Source: an uncultured Acidimicrobiaceae bacterium (GTDB lineage: Bacteria; Actinomycetota; Acidimicrobiia; Acidimicrobiales; RAAP-2). From it: 33,017 nucleotides of DNA. The notes under the pieces were generated by a model, which worked only from the letters and a program-made list of their open reading frames with translations, was not told the origin of the DNA and searched no databases. The stretch is from assembly GCA_903849265.1 (NCBI GenBank), contig CAININ010000036.1:1-33017 (forward strand), in the 5' to 3' direction. The position numbers and the translations under genes are program-made. Every line of letters starts with the position of its first letter. The stretch's first letter is position 1. Shown here piece after piece: positions 31,743-33,017 of this stretch.

Positions 31743-32321
31743 ATGGCCGACCAGGAGCAGTTCTCCGATCTCGCCATGGAGTACATGTCGGCGCTCTACA
31801 CAGTGGCATTGCGCATGACACGGAACCCTGCAGACGCCGAGGACCTCGTCCAAGAGACGTACCTGAAGGCGTACCGGGCGTTCGGCTCGTTCGAGAGCGG
31901 GACCAATCTGAAGGCCTGGCTCTACCGGATCCTGACCAACACCTACATCAACACGTACCGGGCCAAGAAGCGGCGGCCCGAGATCGCCGATGTGGAGGAC
32001 GTGGAGGACCTGTACCTCTACCACCGTCTATCCGGAAACTCCTCGGCCAGCCTTGGCCGCAGTGCCGAAGATGAGGCCCTGGACCGCTTTACCGACACCG
32101 ACGTCAAGGCCGCGATCGAGTCCCTGCCGGACTCGTTCCGGATAGCGGTCCTCCTGGCCGATGTCGAAGGGTTCTCGTACAAGGAGATCGCCGAGATCAC
32201 CGAGGTGCCGATCGGCACCGTCATGAGCCGGATCCACCGTGGAAGAAAAGCCCTGCAGAAGGCGTTGATGGATCTAGGAATCGCACGTGGACTCGTCGGG
32301 GCATCCGATGAGCCGAGGTAG
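31743..32321 (+). CDS. ECF sigma factor, SigR/SigH-type
   Basis: 192 residues from ATG 31743. Region 2 is [69 protein letters not shown], a close match to the SigR/SigH (thiol oxidative stress) group. Region 4 is [45 protein letters not shown]. Region 3 is absent, as in all ECF factors. The next gene encodes an RsrA-type zinc anti-sigma factor, which normally holds the sigma factor inactive until disulfide stress. Likely targets are thioredoxin and mycothiol genes by analogy. It may also respond to the sulfur stress handled upstream, which is speculation. Confidence 0.93.
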   Translation: MADQEQFSDLAMEYMSALYTVALRMTRNPADAEDLVQETYLKAYRAFGSFESGTNLKAWLYRILTNTYINTYRAKKRRPEIADVEDVEDLYLYHRLSGNSSASLGRSAEDEALDRFTDTDVKAAIESLPDSFRIAVLLADVEGFSYKEIAEITEVPIGTVMSRIHRGRKALQKALMDLGIARGLVGASDEPR

Positions 32322-32332
32322 GGGGACTGCCG

Positions 32333-32647
32333 ATGCAACCAGAGGGAGACGACGTGCCGGGCACATCGGATGACGACGGTGGGACGCCGGAGGCGCCGGC
32401 GGGGTTCGTCGGATGCGACGAGACCATCGAGAAGCTCTACTTCTATCTCGACGGCGAGCTGACCGAGCAGCGTCGCATCGAGATCGCCCGCCACCTTGAT
32501 CTGTGCGGACCCTGTGTGGGCGCCTACGGGTTCGAAGACGAGCTCCGAAAGCTGGTGGCGAGCCGGTGCCACGACCACGTCCCCGACGAGCTTCGGGAGC
32601 GGGTGGCCGCCGCCCTGCGCGCCGAAAGCGGCATGCCCGCCGACTGA
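32333..32647 (+). CDS. Zinc-binding redox anti-sigma factor, RsrA-like
   Basis: 104 residues; GGGGGA precedes ATG 32333, and a GTG at 32354 is an alternative start. After an acidic N-terminal stretch comes GCDETIEKLYFYLDGELTEQRR and RHLDLCGPC. Cys28, His54, Cys58 and Cys61 have spacings of 26, 4 and 3, identical to the zinc ligands of RsrA (Cys11, His37, Cys41, Cys44). Oxidation would form a disulfide, release zinc and free the sigma factor. A further Cys79 lies in the ASRCHDHVP segment. It starts 11 nt after the sigma gene, the standard sigma/anti-sigma operon. Confidence 0.92.
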   Translation: MQPEGDDVPGTSDDDGGTPEAPAGFVGCDETIEKLYFYLDGELTEQRRIEIARHLDLCGPCVGAYGFEDELRKLVASRCHDHVPDELRERVAAALRAESGMPAD

Positions 32648-32697
32648 CGCCATCTCGGGGAGCGCTCTGTGCACCCCCTCGGAGGGCCGGGCCTCCC

Positions 32698-32703
32698 TAC
32701 ACT
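32698..32703 (+). promoter_or_regulatory. Putative -10 of the metalloprotease gene, leaderless
   Basis: TACACT is followed by exactly 6 nt and GTG 32710. This spacing supports GTG 32710 over ATG 32716 as the start. Confidence 0.5.
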
Positions 32704-32709
32704 GGTGCT

Positions 32710-33017
32710 GTGCCCATGATCGACGCCGAACTCCAGCCCCTCGATGGTGCTCTCGTGGTTCCGTCACCAGGCGCGGTCAGCTGGGAGACTGCTGAACGGG
32801 TGGCCGGATGGGTCGCTAGCCGGACGCGTACCCCCGCCCCCTACCGTCCTGACCTCCTCCAGGCCGAGTTCGCCGAACTGACGGCCCAGGCCGAGGAGCT
32901 GGTCGCGGCATCGACCGGGATGCGCTCGGCCGCCGGACCGGCCCGGGCTCGGGTCACCGACCGGGCCGGCTGGGTGCACGCCAACGTCGCCAGCTTCCAG
33001 CGCCTGCTCGGTCCTCA
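32710..33017 (+). CDS. DUF2342-type zinc-dependent metalloprotease, N-terminal part
   Basis: The gene runs off the window end after about 102 codons. From GTG 32710 the peptide reads MPMIDAELQPLDGALVVPSP and later PYRPDLLQAEFAELTAQAEELVAASTGM, then ARVTDRAGWVHANVASFQRLLGP. The order YRxDLLQAEFAELTxxAEELV, ATGMRSAAGPARARV and DRAGWVxANVASFxRLL is the N-terminus of the actinobacterial DUF2342 family, annotated as zinc-dependent metalloprotease or coenzyme F420 biosynthesis-associated protein. The HExxH zinc site lies beyond the window. Function in the family is not well settled. Confidence 0.85.
   Translation, partial: MPMIDAELQPLDGALVVPSPGAVSWETAERVAGWVASRTRTPAPYRPDLLQAEFAELTAQAEELVAASTGMRSAAGPARARVTDRAGWVHANVASFQRLLGP

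Overview
High-GC bacterial chromosome, most likely an actinobacterium and probably of the Acidimicrobiia. This is inferred from GTG/TTG starts, chained 4-nt gene overlaps, an RsrA-like anti-sigma factor, a DUF2342-type metalloprotease, -10 boxes sitting 6 nt before start codons (leaderless mRNAs), and a 42-residue GYWLxxSDGGIFAFGD repeat protein. No database search was possible, so the taxonomic call is an inference.

Layout. 1-2.3 kb: 3' end of NAD synthetase (nadE), a possible ferritin-like protein, a sigma-70 factor of the RpoD family, and a 24-residue membrane microprotein. 2.4-7.2 kb: a minus-strand operon of two TrkA/RCK proteins and a HAD-IB phosphatase, divergent from a KimA-like APC permease that carries a C-terminal OB-fold; this looks like a potassium-transport locus. 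7.4-9.8 kb: K+-independent H+-pyrophosphatase (hppA), ending in a strong GC hairpin. 9.9-14.5 kb: replication operon topA-tmk-holB, with both junctions overlapping by GTGA, then tRNA-Thr(CGU). 14.66-15.39 kb: poorly coding, less GC-rich DNA after the tRNA.

15.4-17.2 kb: nitrobindin-like protein, a four-TM membrane protein (minus strand), and a Nudix protein behind a 9-codon leaderless upstream ORF. 17.4-23.6 kb is the most interesting part. It encodes an MMPL/RND transporter, a CsoR-family regulator with the CstR-type cysteine pattern, a DUF2892-like membrane protein, a DsbA/FrnE-like thiol oxidoreductase, a sulfide:quinone oxidoreductase-like flavoprotein, a 48-aa microprotein, a 51-aa Cys-rich protein and a SAM methyltransferase. 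The two promoter regions carry three copies of the same operator, GATACC-N6-GGTA(T/C)(C/G), overlapping or next to TTGATA -35 elements. I read this as a self-regulated sulfide/persulfide-response regulon. A NiCoT-family Ni/Co transporter converges on it.

25.1-31.6 kb: two large exported proteins, a multidomain clan GH-A glycoside hydrolase with a tandem repeat tail and an S15/CocE-type hydrolase. 31.7-33.0 kb: a SigR/SigH-type ECF sigma factor, its RsrA-type zinc anti-sigma factor, and the start of a DUF2342 zinc metalloprotease. Several genes (permease, ECF sigma, metalloprotease, Nudix upstream ORF, perhaps the nitrobindin and the 24-aa ORF) have a -10-like hexamer so close to the start codon that the transcripts are probably leaderless.
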